From: Neoroseomonas lacus
GTDB taxonomy: Bacteria; Pseudomonadota; Alphaproteobacteria; Acetobacterales; Acetobacteraceae
Direction of reading: 5' to 3'
Assembly: GCF_014644535.1 (NCBI RefSeq)
Contig: NZ_BMKW01000003.1
Coordinates: forward strand, 62,001 to 126,000
DNA: 64,000 nucleotides
In this document: positions 63,253 through 64,000 of the stretch, in pieces
How positions within the stretch are numbered: the stretch's first letter is position 1
How the letters are laid out: each line of letters starts with the position of its first letter
Program-made: the position numbers and the translations under genes
Notes under the pieces: generated by a model
Told to the model about the DNA's origin: nothing
The model's database searches: none
The model's input: the letters and a program-made list of their open reading frames with translations, nothing else

Positions 63253-64000
63253 AACTCCGCTTCGCCCCGTCCCCCACCGGCCTGCTGCATGTCGGCAATG
63301 CCCGCGCCGCGCTGGCCAACTGGCTGCATGCGCGCCGGCATGGCGGCACCTTCCTGCTGCGCCTGGACGACACCGACCTCGAACGCTCCAAGCCCGAATT
63401 CGCGGTCGCGATCGAGGAAGACCTCCGCTGGATGGGCCTCGATTGGGATGGCCGCGTCGCCCAGTCCGAGCGGCTCGACCGCTACGCCACGGCGGCCGAA
63501 AAGTTGAAGGCCTCCGGCCGCCTCTACCCGTGCTTCGAGACGGAGGAAGAACTCGCCTACAAGCGCGAACGCCGCCGCCGCGAGGGCAAGCCGCCGCTCT
63601 ACGACCGCGAGGCGCTGAAGATGACGCCCGACCAGATCGAGCGCGCCCTCGCCAACGGCAAGCAGCCCTACTGGCGCTTCAAGCTGGCGCCGCGCTCGGT
63701 GTCGTGGCTCGACCTGGTGCTCGGCCCGCGCTCGGTGAAGCTCACGGCGATCTCCGACCCGGTGCTGATCCGCGCCGATGGCTCGCCGCTCTACACCTTC
63801 ACCTCCGTCGTCGATGACCTGGAGATGGACGTCACCCACGTCATCCGCGGCGAGGACCACGTCACCAACACCGGCATCCAGCTCGACATCTACGAAGCCC
63901 TCGGCGGCAATCCCAAGCACCTGACCTTCGGCCATCTGCCGCTGCTGACCGACGATGACGGCGGCGCCCTGTCCAAGCGCCTAGGCTCCATCTCGCTGCG
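63249..64000 (+). CDS. gltX: Glutamyl-tRNA synthetase-like, N-terminal part (cut by window edge)
   Basis: The first 250 codons of a glutamyl-tRNA synthetase. The HIGH-type motif is [15 protein letters not shown] near residue 8, zinc-independent region follows, and the KMSKS-equivalent near the window end reads GGALSKRLG. The rest lies outside the window. Alphaproteobacteria often have two GluRS forms, one of which can misacylate tRNA-Gln for transamidation. The altered motif is compatible with the second form. Start ATG at 63249 overlaps the preceding stop. Confidence 0.92.
   Translation, partial: MKLRFAPSPTGLLHVGNARAALANWLHARRHGGTFLLRLDDTDLERSKPEFAVAIEEDLRWMGLDWDGRVAQSERLDRYATAAEKLKASGRLYPCFETEEELAYKRERRRREGKPPLYDREALKMTPDQIERALANGKQPYWRFKLAPRSVSWLDLVLGPRSVKLTAISDPVLIRADGSPLYTFTSVVDDLEMDVTHVIRGEDHVTNTGIQLDIYEALGGNPKHLTFGHLPLLTDDDGGALSKRLGSISL

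Overview
The window is high-GC DNA, dense with genes that often overlap by 4 nt (ATGA or GTGA junctions). The gene set suggests an alphaproteobacterium of the Acetobacteraceae (Roseomonas-like): five Bug/TctC-type solute receptors, a TorF-type porin, class II DAHP synthase, an acetolactate-synthase-like enzyme and several CoA-linked catabolic operons. The family-level assignment is inference. No phage, IS element, CRISPR array or rRNA operon was seen. There is one tRNA, tRNA-Val(CAC), with a textbook sigma-70 promoter.

Layout. 1-6.8 kb: surface polysaccharide genes (two GT4 glycosyltransferases, a Wzx-like flippase and an ExoY/WbaP-type initiating transferase on the minus strand; then a large membrane protein and a GtrB-like GT2 enzyme). 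6.9-11.4 kb: a Bug receptor divergent from an AtzG-AtzE-AtzH-like amidase module plus a flavin monooxygenase. 11.6-19.3 kb, minus strand: porin, TPP enzyme, three Bug receptors, flavin reductase, 2-hydroxyacid dehydrogenase. 19.5-25.3 kb, plus strand: SDR, carbamoylase-like M20 amidohydrolase, HyuA and HyuB. 25.4-30.5 kb: bestrophin-like membrane protein, motB-motA, N-formylglutamate amidohydrolase, a candidate small RNA and a lytic transglycosylase.

30.5-36 kb: a minus-strand set (ComD/ComE-like split TPP decarboxylase, acyl-CoA dehydrogenase, HAD hydrolase, CoA transferase) divergent from a LysR regulator, with a perfect ATAGCAT-N10-ATGCTAT operator between them. 36-42.4 kb: small secreted protein, second 2-hydroxyacid dehydrogenase, M20 peptidase, EF-hand protein, sulfotransferase, second acyl-CoA dehydrogenase and an AvrRpt2-like papain-fold protease. 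42.5-42.93 kb: a 132-bp tandem repeat next to tRNA-Val. 43-48.2 kb: DUF3108 protein, gph, glmU-glmS. 48.2-55.9 kb: a Bug/cyclase/fumarylacetoacetase operon divergent from a GntR regulator whose promoter predicts a leaderless mRNA, then an SSADH-MaoC-VOC operon and gor. 56-64 kb: serine hydrolase, aroG, a nicotinate phosphoribosyltransferase-like gene, EamA transporter, nadE, two tandem paralogous small proteins and the start of gltX.

Biologically the window joins housekeeping functions (amino-sugar precursors, shikimate entry, NAD synthesis, glutathione reduction, Glu-tRNA synthesis) with scavenging modules built on periplasmic receptors and hydrolases for amides, carbamoyl compounds and organic acids. 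The least explained items are the candidate anti-Shine-Dalgarno small RNA near 29.5 kb, the LysR-controlled split TPP-decarboxylase operon, the 132-bp tandem repeat and the paralogous small-protein pair before gltX.
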